A stretch of 64,000 nt of DNA, taken from Mayfieldus sp963772265. GTDB taxonomy: Bacteria; Actinomycetota; Thermoleophilia; Solirubrobacterales; 70-9. The notes beneath the pieces are model-generated. The model searched no databases. It worked only from the letters and a program-made list of their open reading frames with translations, and was not told the DNA's origin. Within the stretch, counting starts at the first letter, position 1, and each line of letters starts with the position of its first letter. Location of the stretch: contig CAVYWS010000010.1 of NCBI GenBank assembly GCA_963772265.1, forward strand, positions 1-64,000. The letters run 5' to 3'. Positions 1-6,996 of the stretch are shown here, in pieces. A program made the translations under genes and the position numbers.

Positions 1-49
<49 letters not shown>

Positions 50-147
50 GAGGGCGACGGGCCACAAAGCAGCCCGTGGTCTGATTATCACAGGGCTCCG
101 GACCTCCGTTCAGGCCCGCAGCGACCGATTCGGCCTGTGCGTCGAAT

Positions 148-193
148 CGAGTGACGTTTTCGGGGGCCCATAGCCCCCCAAACACGTCACTCG
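148..193. other. Long inverted repeat between tRNA-Asp and cspA
   Basis: A perfect 10-base arm CGAGTGACGT (148-157) is matched by ACGTCACTCG (184-193). An inner G5C/GC5 stem closes on a short CCATA loop. The hairpin lies between a minus-strand tRNA gene and the end of the minus-strand cold-shock gene. There is no clear T-run on either side, so it could be a terminator, a protein-binding palindrome or a structured RNA. Confidence 0.5.
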
Positions 194-201
194 GTACTAG
201 A

Positions 202-222
202 GCGCCGCCGGTCGGGCGGCGC
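202..222 (-). terminator. GC-rich hairpin after the cold-shock gene
   Basis: GCGCCGCC and GGCGGCGC form an 8-base stem with a short loop immediately after the cspA stop codon. No T-run follows, as is common for terminators in high-GC actinobacteria, so the terminator role is inferred from position and stem strength. Confidence 0.5.
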
Positions 223-226
223 GGTG

Positions 227-442
227 CTATTCCGAGGCGGCCGCCTCGTTGACCTGCGTGGCGACCGGTCCCTTCGGGCCCTCGCCGGGCTCGTAGGTGA
301 CTCGGGCGCCGTCGTTCAGGGAGCGATGGCCCTCACCCTGTATCTCGGAGTAGTGGACGAAGTGGTCCGGTCCCCCGTCATCCGGGGTGATGAAGCCGTA
401 TCCCTTCTCGTTGCTGAACCACTTGACAACGCCTTCTGCCAT
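227..442 (-). CDS. cspA: Cold-shock domain protein
   Basis: A 71-residue single cold-shock domain (OB fold) that binds single-stranded RNA or DNA and is expected to act as a cytoplasmic RNA chaperone. RNP1 is visible as KGYGFI near residue 13 and RNP2 as DHFVHY near residue 26. The start MAEGVVKWF is typical for the family and is preceded by a strong GAGGAGG ribosome site about nine bases upstream (451-457). The family is usually 65-70 residues, so this copy is full length. It is a single-gene unit followed by a GC hairpin. Which member of the Csp family it is cannot be told from sequence alone. Confidence 0.93.
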   Translation of the reverse strand: MAEGVVKWFSNEKGYGFITPDDGGPDHFVHYSEIQGEGHRSLNDGARVTYEPGEGPKGPVATQVNEAAASE

Positions 443-559
443 CTGAATTGCCTCCTCAGAGAATCGGCACGGCAGACGCAGTGCCGGAGAGGGCGAAAAC
501 CTAGCGCACCGAAATCGGCGCCGCATCGGGTGCAGGCGCGCCCGACTAGGCTGCGCGGC

Positions 560-1393
560 ATGAGGTTGGTGAGCTACCGATCGGGCTCCGGCACGCGGGC
601 CGGAGTGATGCGGGAAGAGCAGATCTTCGACGCCTGGAGCGCCCTCGGCGAGACGGGCGGGCCCGGGCTGCGCGAGCTGATCGCGTCGGGTCGCCTCGCC
701 GAGCTGGAGGCCGCCGAGCTGGCCTCGCCGGTTCCCGATGCGCAGCTCGGGCCCCCGATCCCCGACCCCGACAAGATCGTCTGCATCGGGCTCAACTACC
801 GGTCCCACGCCGCCGAGGCCGGCATCGAACCGCCCGACAGCCCGACCTTCTTCGCCAAGTTCCGCAACGCCCTGACCGGCCCCGGCGCCGAGGTTCCGCT
901 GCCCGCCTCGAGCCGCAAGGTCGACTACGAGGCCGAGGTCGCATTCGTGATCGGGCGCCGGGCCCATCAGGTCGCCGAGGAAAACGCCCTGGACCACATC
1001 GCCGGCTACACCCTGCTCAACGACCTCTCGGCCCGCGACCTGCAGTTCTCGACCCCGCAGTGGATGCCGGGCAAGGTGTTCGACGGCTCGGCGCCCTGCG
1101 GGCCGGCGCTCGTCACCCCCGACGAGGCCGGGCCGCACGACGCGATCGAGATCTCGCTGCAGCTGAACGGCGAGACGATGCAGTCGGCCTCGACCTCGGA
1201 CCTGGTCTTCTCGATCCCCCGGCTGGTCGCGCATCTCTCCTCATTGATGACCCTGGAGCCCGGCGACCTGATCTCGACCGGGACCCCGGCCGGGGTTGGG
1301 AGCGTGCGGGAGCCGCGGGTCTGGCTGAAGCCGGGTGACGAGCTGGTGGTCGAGTCCCCGACCCTCGGCCGCCTCGAGACCCGAATCGGCTAG
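560..1393 (+). CDS. Fumarylacetoacetate hydrolase (FAH) family protein
   Basis: A 277-residue protein of the FAH fold. Family members cleave or decarboxylate acyl-pyruvates or acylated beta-keto acids using a metal ion. Visible family features are KIVCIGLNYRSHAAEAG near residue 69, the metal-binding DYEAEVAFVIG region with its conserved acidic residues, NDLSARDLQ, and the C-terminal GDLISTGTPAGVG. The open frame extends upstream across the cspA promoter, but family homology starts near ATG 560. The length fits bacterial 2-hydroxyhepta-2,4-diene-1,7-dioate isomerase or fumarylpyruvate hydrolase-like members. No pathway neighbours are present, so the substrate is unknown. Its stop overlaps the stop of the convergent metalloprotease gene. 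Confidence 0.88.
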   Translation: MRLVSYRSGSGTRAGVMREEQIFDAWSALGETGGPGLRELIASGRLAELEAAELASPVPDAQLGPPIPDPDKIVCIGLNYRSHAAEAGIEPPDSPTFFAKFRNALTGPGAEVPLPASSRKVDYEAEVAFVIGRRAHQVAEENALDHIAGYTLLNDLSARDLQFSTPQWMPGKVFDGSAPCGPALVTPDEAGPHDAIEISLQLNGETMQSASTSDLVFSIPRLVAHLSSLMTLEPGDLISTGTPAGVGSVREPRVWLKPGDELVVESPTLGRLETRIG

Positions 1394-2484
1394 GGGACCA
1401 GGCCGGTCAGCCGGAAGCGCACGCGGCGGCGGCCGTGTCGCTTGACGATCGCCGTGAAGTGGCGTTCGCCGCAGACATGGAAGCTGAGCTGCTCCCGCGA
1501 GCCGGGGCCGTTGGAGTCACCGACCAGGGTGTTGTCCGGGCCGCGCAGCCGCAGGTCGAGGTTGGCCCGGTCCGGCCCTCTGAGCCTCAGCGTGAAGTCG
1601 CCGTCGCTGGGTGTCTGGAAGCGCTTCACCTTCTTGCGCGGCCTGCGGCGCCGGGGGAAGCGGCCCCGGCGCTTGTCGGCGACCGCGCCGCTCCAGGGAT
1701 CGAGGGCATCGCGTTGGATCGCGGCGAAACCACCCGGGAGGTGGGGGTCGGGGAAGTTGGGCCACTCCCACGGCACCTGGAGGGTCGGGAAGGCGTTCTT
1801 GGCGAAGGACTCGGCCCAAGCCTCGCCCGGGTTGTCGTAGTAGCGCTGGTTCTCGTCGCCGGGGACGTAGCGGCCATCACCCACCCCCTTGCAGACGCCG
1901 GCGAAGCTGGCCCAGCGCTTCGGCCCCCAGTCGATCGCCGGGTTGGCGAAGGGGGCGTTGTTGCGGTGGTTGGCGATGTGATGGCCGTACTCATGCGCGA
2001 GTACGTAGTCGCGGGTCGCGTTGTCGGAGGCGGTGACGTCGTGGCCGCTGATCACCATCCGGTTCTCGTCGGGGAAGTAGCAGGACAACGCATTGGTGTC
2101 TCCGCAGTAAGTGGTCATCTCACCAAGCGTGGGATTGACCTCGTCGACGGTCAGGAGGTTCATCTCGTTCGAATGGGGCAGTTGGCCGAGAAAGGCGGCG
2201 ATCGCCTCGGGAGCGGTGCAAGTCGCGGCGCAGCCGGGCGAGCGCTGGATGTCGACGCTGCGCCCGGCGCCGTCATTGACGCCGTAACGCGCCTCTGACT
2301 GCGACGCCGCCGCGCGGGCCTCCACGCGGCTGCTGTGCTCAATGACGAGATCGCGCAGCGGAACGCTCGGAGTCGGGACCGCGAAGGCTGCTTCCTGCAG
2401 CGCCCGGCGTGACGCCGCCCCAGCCGGAGCGGCGAGGAGCAGGGCGGCGGCGAGCGCGAACAGCCCCGCCGCCGCGGCCCTCAG
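1390..2484 (-). CDS. Secreted HEYGHH zinc metalloprotease-like protein (copy 1)
   Basis: About 364 residues. A hydrophobic Ala/Leu segment ending APAGAA looks like a signal peptide. The middle carries HEYGHH, the HExxH zinc site of gluzincin/metzincin-type proteases, and NPGEAWAES further on, whose Glu may be the third ligand. The last 90 residues are Arg-rich and beta-like, with a Cys near the end, resembling a pre-peptidase domain. No ATG, GTG or TTG is available ahead of the signal peptide. The best start is CTG 2484, overlapping the TGA of the upstream gene, which suggests translational coupling or a nearby sequence error. A paralogue lies at 4276-5412. Substrate unknown. Confidence 0.7.
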   Translation of the reverse strand: MRAAAAGLFALAAALLLAAPAGAASRRALQEAAFAVPTPSVPLRDLVIEHSSRVEARAAASQSEARYGVNDGAGRSVDIQRSPGCAATCTAPEAIAAFLGQLPHSNEMNLLTVDEVNPTLGEMTTYCGDTNALSCYFPDENRMVISGHDVTASDNATRDYVLAHEYGHHIANHRNNAPFANPAIDWGPKRWASFAGVCKGVGDGRYVPGDENQRYYDNPGEAWAESFAKNAFPTLQVPWEWPNFPDPHLPGGFAAIQRDALDPWSGAVADKRRGRFPRRRRPRKKVKRFQTPSDGDFTLRLRGPDRANLDLRLRGPDNTLVGDSNGPGSREQLSFHVCGERHFTAIVKRHGRRRVRFRLTGLVP

Positions 2485-3728
2485 GGCCCGGGGCCGGGGT
2501 CGATCTCGTTGCGGCCGGGCAGCGATGCCGAGCGCGGTGCGTGGGCGCCGCCGGGCCGGGCGGCGAGCGAGCGCGGAAGCGTCTTCCCTGCGCGCGAAAG
2601 ACGGCTGTAGACGTCGGAGCCCCAGGCGACGCGAATCGGCGTGTAGTCGAGCAGCTCGCGCCAGGTGTCGGTCCCGATCACGCCATCGGCCAGCAGGCCC
2701 TTCTCCTGCTGGAAGGCGACCACGGCGTCGTAGGTCTGGCCCTTGAAGATCCCGTCGACGGCGAGGTCGTGGCCGGCTGCGATCAGATGCTCCTGCGCCC
2801 AGACCACGAGGTCCCCCTTGCTGCGGCGCTTGAGCATCGGCAGATCGGAGCTCGGCTGAAAGCCCCTCATCTTTCCCACTCGCCTCCCGAGCACGCCCCA
2901 TTCGCGCCCGCTGGTCTCCTGCCACGACCACCAGCTTACGCCGGACGCACCGTAGTTGATGCCATACCTCCGGAATCTCTTGAGCTGCCTGCGTGGCGGG
3001 TTCTCGTAGGTCTGCCCGATCGGGTAGATCGGCCGCTGGAAGACGCGATTGAAGAGGTAGGTGTGGGCGTAGACCCGCCCGACGCTGGTCCCGATCGCCC
3101 TCCAGTACATCTGCGGCTGGTTGAACTGGGCCCCCTCGGGCCCGAGGAAGACCGAGTAGGGGAACGCCGGGTGATAGTCGACGTAGGGGAAGGCCGCCAG
3201 CGAGACCGGGAAGTTGGGGCCGATCCGGGAGCGCAGCTTGCGGATGTACCTGTCGGCCGAGGCGTAGCGGCCCTCGTACTGGCCCTCGGCGTCGATTATC
3301 AGGCAGTCGGCTCCCTTGGCCACCGCGGCGGCGCCGACGTTGGCTTCCTTGTATGGAGCGCGGCCGTAGACGAATTGCCAGGCGCAGACCTTGAGCCCGC
3401 CGGCGTGCAGGGAGGAGACCAGCGACTTGGTGAACTGGCGCCAGCCGCCGACGCCGTCGCCGGCCTTGACGTAGACGGTCCCGACATGGGAGCGCTTGGC
3501 GCGGGCGATGATGCCGGCCGCCGTGCCGCCGCTGGAGCGATCCACGTACCAGATCCACATCCCTTGGGCGTCGAATGCGCTCGCGTTGGCGGTCCCGCTG
3601 CCGGGCGGGGAGTCGGCACCCGCGGGCGGCGCGGCGGCGGCTCCGAGCGCAATCATCGAGGCAACCGCGCAGGCCACCGCCAAGCGCCGCGATCGCTTCG
3701 AGCCAAGCCATTGCGGAACTGCGGTCAC
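2481..3728 (-). CDS. Secreted glycosidase-like protein with C-terminal peptidoglycan-binding domain
   Basis: A 415-residue protein starting at GTG 3728 with GGAGA just upstream. Residues 10-40 form a signal peptide (hydrophobic core, then APPAGADS). The central 250 residues resemble a TIM-barrel glycosyl-hydrolase-like domain: GMWIWYVDRSS, a VYVKAGDG strand, CLIIDAEGQYEG with acidic residues in a catalytic-looking position, and WWSWQETSG. The C-terminal 70 residues (VVWAQEHLIAAG, DGIFKGQTYDAVVAFQQ, DGVIGTDTWREL) are a typical PG_binding_1 repeat. It is probably exported and cell-wall bound. It overlaps the following metalloprotease gene by four bases, so the two are likely co-expressed. The exact enzymatic activity is not established. 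Confidence 0.75.
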   Translation of the reverse strand: MTAVPQWLGSKRSRRLAVACAVASMIALGAAAAPPAGADSPPGSGTANASAFDAQGMWIWYVDRSSGGTAAGIIARAKRSHVGTVYVKAGDGVGGWRQFTKSLVSSLHAGGLKVCAWQFVYGRAPYKEANVGAAAVAKGADCLIIDAEGQYEGRYASADRYIRKLRSRIGPNFPVSLAAFPYVDYHPAFPYSVFLGPEGAQFNQPQMYWRAIGTSVGRVYAHTYLFNRVFQRPIYPIGQTYENPPRRQLKRFRRYGINYGASGVSWWSWQETSGREWGVLGRRVGKMRGFQPSSDLPMLKRRSKGDLVVWAQEHLIAAGHDLAVDGIFKGQTYDAVVAFQQEKGLLADGVIGTDTWRELLDYTPIRVAWGSDVYSRLSRAGKTLPRSLAARPGGAHAPRSASLPGRNEIDPGPGP

Positions 3729-3883
3729 GTCTTCTCCAACACGACGGCGCAGGTGGCGGTTCGGTCGCAGCGACGACCGACCTCGCCATCTGGCCCATGC
3801 ATATGTGCAGATTTGCGGCAAGATTGCGTTATCGATCGGCGATGCCGAAGGGCCGCAAGATCTATCCCAGTCGGCGCGCGGGC

Positions 3884-4225
3884 TCAGCAGGTGAGGTGAA
3901 ACGCGGCCGCCGTCCGGTCCGGGTCGAGCTGGCCGTAGCGCTGCACCGCGGCGGCCGTCGGCAGCGCCTCGACTTCGACCCCGCGGCGCCGCAGCGCCTC
4001 GATCACCGCCGGGTCGGGCTCGAGCCGGCCCTCGGCCCCGCAGCCGAGGACGAGGCGCTCGGGAAGCTCGTCGATCACCTCGTCGAGGTCCTCGAGCGCC
4101 AGCGAGTGGCCGTCGCGGCGCCACCAGTCCGGCACCACCCGGCCGGGCAGGACGATCAGGTCGCGCCGATGCTCGGTGCCGTCGACGACCATGCGCCCGA
4201 AGCTGTACCGCTCGATCGCGGCCAC
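3884..4225 (-). CDS. Mth938-like domain (DUF498) protein
   Basis: A 113-residue single-domain protein starting at GTG 4225 (VAAIERYSFGRM). Family features are the YSFGRMVVDG start, DLIVLPGRVVPDWWRRDGH, the glycine turn LVLGCGAEG, and the helix-strand IEALRRRGVEVEALPTAAAVQRY. This matches the Mth938/NDUFAF3-like fold, a Rossmann-like small domain of largely unknown biochemical role in bacteria. It sits between two secreted-protease genes on the same strand but has no signal peptide, so the placement may be incidental. Confidence 0.78.
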   Translation of the reverse strand: MAAIERYSFGRMVVDGTEHRRDLIVLPGRVVPDWWRRDGHSLALEDLDEVIDELPERLVLGCGAEGRLEPDPAVIEALRRRGVEVEALPTAAAVQRYGQLDPDRTAAAFHLTC

Positions 4226-4275
4226 CGGTCGACGATAGCGCGGGCAGGGGCCCGCTGAGAGGCGCGTTTGTCGCG

Positions 4276-5412
4276 TTAGGGCCTGGCGACGGTGACCGCG
4301 AACGGCCCCGTGCCGCTGCGGCGCCGAACCTCGACCCGAACCGAGCCCTGGCCGCAGACGGTCATGGCGATCCGCTCCTCCGATCCGCCCGTGGCGGCCC
4401 GGTGAACGACACGCCGCCGCAGCCGCAGCTTGCGGTGATGACGCTTGACGCGCTTGCCGTGCAGCCTCTGGCCGAGCACGAAGAGGTCGTAGTTGGACCC
4501 CACCGGTCCGTCGAGGCGGATCTCGACCTGGCCGTCGTATGGGGTCGAGAAGGGGTGCTCGGCAGGGTTGCGGCGGCTGCGCCACATCGCGCCGTTCCAG
4601 GTCACGGTGGTCGGTCCGGTCCAGGGGTCGGTGATGTCGGCGCGCAGCTTGGCCAGCGAGGTGGCGCTTGGCTGCAGTAGCGACGAGTAGCCCCAGGGGA
4701 CGTCGACGCCCGGGTAGTTGAGATGTGCGTTGGACTCCGCGAACGCCTCTCCCGGGTTCTCCCAGTAGTGGTTGCCCTCGTTGCCCGGGTAGAGGCTCCT
4801 CTTCCGCGCTCCCTGGCAGACCTGCTCGTAGCTTGCCCAGCGCTTTGCGCCGGTGTCGAGCGCCGGCCAGGGCGAGTTGAGGCGGTTGCCGGCTATGTGG
4901 TGGCCGTACTCGTGGGCGATCGTGTAGTCGCGTGGCACTCCGTATGCCTCGCCGTCCTCACCGGAGACGAACATCTCGCCGCTGAAGGGTGCGTAGCAGG
5001 CGAGCGCGTCGGGGCCGCAGATCGACCCGATCTCGCTGGGGGAGGCCACGTAGACCGACAGCGAGCCCATCTCCGGTCCATGGACGAGGCCCCCGAGGAC
5101 GTCGACGACGCTCTGCATCTCGGCGTCGGAGTAATAGGCGGAGCTGACCTCGACCTGCTCGCCCCCGAGGACCGGAAAGGCGCGAGCATGACTCGGCGCG
5201 ACCCGGCCGGCCCGCCGGGGCCCGATCAGAGAGTCGGGGAACCGTCCCCCGGGCCCGGGAAGCTGCAGGCTCGACTCGGCGCGATCGCGGTTCGCCGCAG
5301 CCGACGACGGCAGGGCGACGAGGACGCCCGCGGCGACGAGCAGGGCAAGCAGAGCCAGCCGTGCCAGGGACTGCCCCCGGTTCGAAAGTCGGGTCCGCTC
5401 GAGTGGGCCCAC
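4276..5412 (-). CDS. Secreted HEYGHH zinc metalloprotease-like protein (copy 2)
   Basis: A 378-residue paralogue of the gene at 1390-2484, starting at GTG 5412. An N-terminal Arg-containing segment followed by LARLALLALLVAAGVLVALP and SSAAA is a signal peptide. The catalytic core contains DYTIAHEYGHHIAGN near residue 167, then GAKRWASYEQVCQGA and NPGEAFAESNAHLNYP, each with a close counterpart in copy 1. Paired Cys residues (ICGPDALACYAP) are also shared, and the C-terminal beta domain ends in FAVTVARP. This copy has a normal start codon and signal peptide. Family and fold are inferred from the zinc motif; the substrate is unknown. Confidence 0.78.
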   Translation of the reverse strand: MGPLERTRLSNRGQSLARLALLALLVAAGVLVALPSSAAANRDRAESSLQLPGPGGRFPDSLIGPRRAGRVAPSHARAFPVLGGEQVEVSSAYYSDAEMQSVVDVLGGLVHGPEMGSLSVYVASPSEIGSICGPDALACYAPFSGEMFVSGEDGEAYGVPRDYTIAHEYGHHIAGNRLNSPWPALDTGAKRWASYEQVCQGARKRSLYPGNEGNHYWENPGEAFAESNAHLNYPGVDVPWGYSSLLQPSATSLAKLRADITDPWTGPTTVTWNGAMWRSRRNPAEHPFSTPYDGQVEIRLDGPVGSNYDLFVLGQRLHGKRVKRHHRKLRLRRRVVHRAATGGSEERIAMTVCGQGSVRVEVRRRSGTGPFAVTVARP

Positions 5413-5500
5413 ACCAACCCGATCGGAGCCGGGCAGCGCCGCTCGGAGTCAACTGGCCGGATGTCCAAGCGAATTCGTCGAGGCGCTAGCGTGGGCGGGG

Positions 5501-6118
5501 TTGCGCTCCTCGATCGGCAAGCGGACCTGCACGGCTGTCGGGCTCGGCGCCGGGCTCGCCCTGCTCGCCGCCGGGCAGACACCGCCGGCGGCCGCCGAGC
5601 ACCGGCACAAGCCGCTCGTTTTCGTCAACGGAGACTCGCTCGCGGTCGGCACCAGGCCGTATCTGCCCGGCGACCTGCGCGGCTTCAACCTGCGCCAGTC
5701 GACATCGATCTCCCGCCATGCTCCGCAGGGCGTCGCGCTGCTGCGTGACATCGGCAGGTTCCCCCGCGTCGTGGTGATGAGTCTCGGCACCAACGACGAC
5801 CCGAGGGCGGTCGACAGCTTCCGCTCGGCCGTTCGCTCGACGATCCACCTCGCCGGCCGGGATCACTGCGTCGTCTGGGTCAACATCGTCCGCCCCCCGG
5901 TCGCCGGCGCCGCCTACGCCGGGTACAACCGGGTGCTGGCAGAGGAGAACCGGCGGCACCGAAACCTGCGCGTGGTCAAGTGGACGCGGATCGTCCGCCG
6001 CCACTCGCTCCCGCTTTCCTCCGACGGGGTCCATCCCGACGCCAACGGCTACCAGGTGCGGGCCAAGGCGATCGCCAAAGAGGTCAGACGCTGCGCAAGA
6101 ACTCGATCGAGACGTTGA
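5501..6118 (+). CDS. Secreted SGNH/GDSL-family hydrolase
   Basis: A 205-residue protein starting at TTG 5501. A signal peptide (residues 1-32, ending PPAAA) precedes a compact SGNH fold: block I NGDSLAVG near residue 43 with the nucleophile Ser, block III-like GTNDD near residue 95, and block V DGVHPDANGY near residue 175 giving the Asp-His pair. Family members are esterases, lipases or O-acetyl-carbohydrate esterases acting outside the cell. Its 3' end overlaps the 3' end of a convergent SGNH gene by about 35 bases. Confidence 0.82.
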   Translation: MRSSIGKRTCTAVGLGAGLALLAAGQTPPAAAEHRHKPLVFVNGDSLAVGTRPYLPGDLRGFNLRQSTSISRHAPQGVALLRDIGRFPRVVVMSLGTNDDPRAVDSFRSAVRSTIHLAGRDHCVVWVNIVRPPVAGAAYAGYNRVLAEENRRHRNLRVVKWTRIVRRHSLPLSSDGVHPDANGYQVRAKAIAKEVRRCARTRSRR

Positions 6119-6890
6119 GCACGGCACCCACCGGCGCCATCAGGTCAAGCACCTCTCCGGCGATCAGCGCCCGCAGGTAGCTGGGGCGAGGAAGCCCGAG
6201 CCGGCCCCAGTTCACGGCCGGCGACGGCAGGGTCCGCAGCGGCTGCGGCGCCCCACCGCCGGTCGCGCCGAGACCAGGCCCCGGGGCCGCGGCCGAGGTA
6301 CCGGCAAAGCAGTTGAGGATCCCCTCGGCGACGAGCTGGGCCCGGCGCGCATAGCCCGACGGAGTCGCGTGCACGCCGTCGGGACCGGTCAAGCCCGGAT
6401 CGGAGAGCACAGCAGCGTGCCAGTCGACGAGCTCGGCCGGCTGGGAGCCGGTGGCGAAGCTGCGCACCACCTGGTTCAGCCCGTCGATCGATACCCCGTT
6501 GTAGGGAGGGCGGTTCAGGGTCGCGACGACGATGCAGCGGTCGCCCACAAGCGACCGCACCGCGTCGAGGTCGGAGGCCAGGGCCTGCGGCTGCGCGGGA
6601 TCGTCGTTGGTGCCGAGGTCGAAGACGACGACCCGGTCGCCGGGCTGAAGGCGGGAGCCGAGGATCTGCACGCCGGTCGAGCTGGGGCGGCTGGTCCGGG
6701 CGTCGACCGTGAGCGGGATCCCCCGCAGAAGCCCCTTCAGGTACGGCGAGGTTCCGACCTCGAGGCTGTCCCCGACCACCAATACCCCGCCGTTGGACGC
6801 CGCTGCCGGGGCCGCCGCGGCGCCGATCACGCAGGCCGTTGCGGCAAGAGAACGGATCAGGAGGCGAATCCTTCGCCGTCCTTGCGTCAT
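6084..6890 (-). CDS. Secreted SGNH/GDSL-family hydrolase, paralogue
   Basis: A 268-residue protein starting at ATG 6890 (MTQGRRRIRLLIRS), with a twin-Arg-free signal peptide ending AAAAPAAAS. Catalytic blocks are VVGDSLEVG, DLGTNDD and DGVHATPSGYARRA, in the same order and spacing as the convergent neighbour at 5501-6118. It carries a C-terminal tail of about 75 residues rich in Gly and Pro that the neighbour lacks. The two genes look like an ancient duplication in opposite orientation. Substrate unknown; an ester of a cell-wall glycan or lipid is plausible. Confidence 0.82.
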   Translation of the reverse strand: MTQGRRRIRLLIRSLAATACVIGAAAAPAAASNGGVLVVGDSLEVGTSPYLKGLLRGIPLTVDARTSRPSSTGVQILGSRLQPGDRVVVFDLGTNDDPAQPQALASDLDAVRSLVGDRCIVVATLNRPPYNGVSIDGLNQVVRSFATGSQPAELVDWHAAVLSDPGLTGPDGVHATPSGYARRAQLVAEGILNCFAGTSAAAPGPGLGATGGGAPQPLRTLPSPAVNWGRLGLPRPSYLRALIAGEVLDLMAPVGAVLNVSIEFLRSV

Positions 6891-6996
6891 TTTGGGGATG
6901 GGAGCGGGCAAAAAGCCGGACGAATGGCCGGATATCCAGGAGGCAGATTCGCCCTTCTGTGGCAGACTCGCAGCAGCAGTTCTGGCGTAGGCAGAG

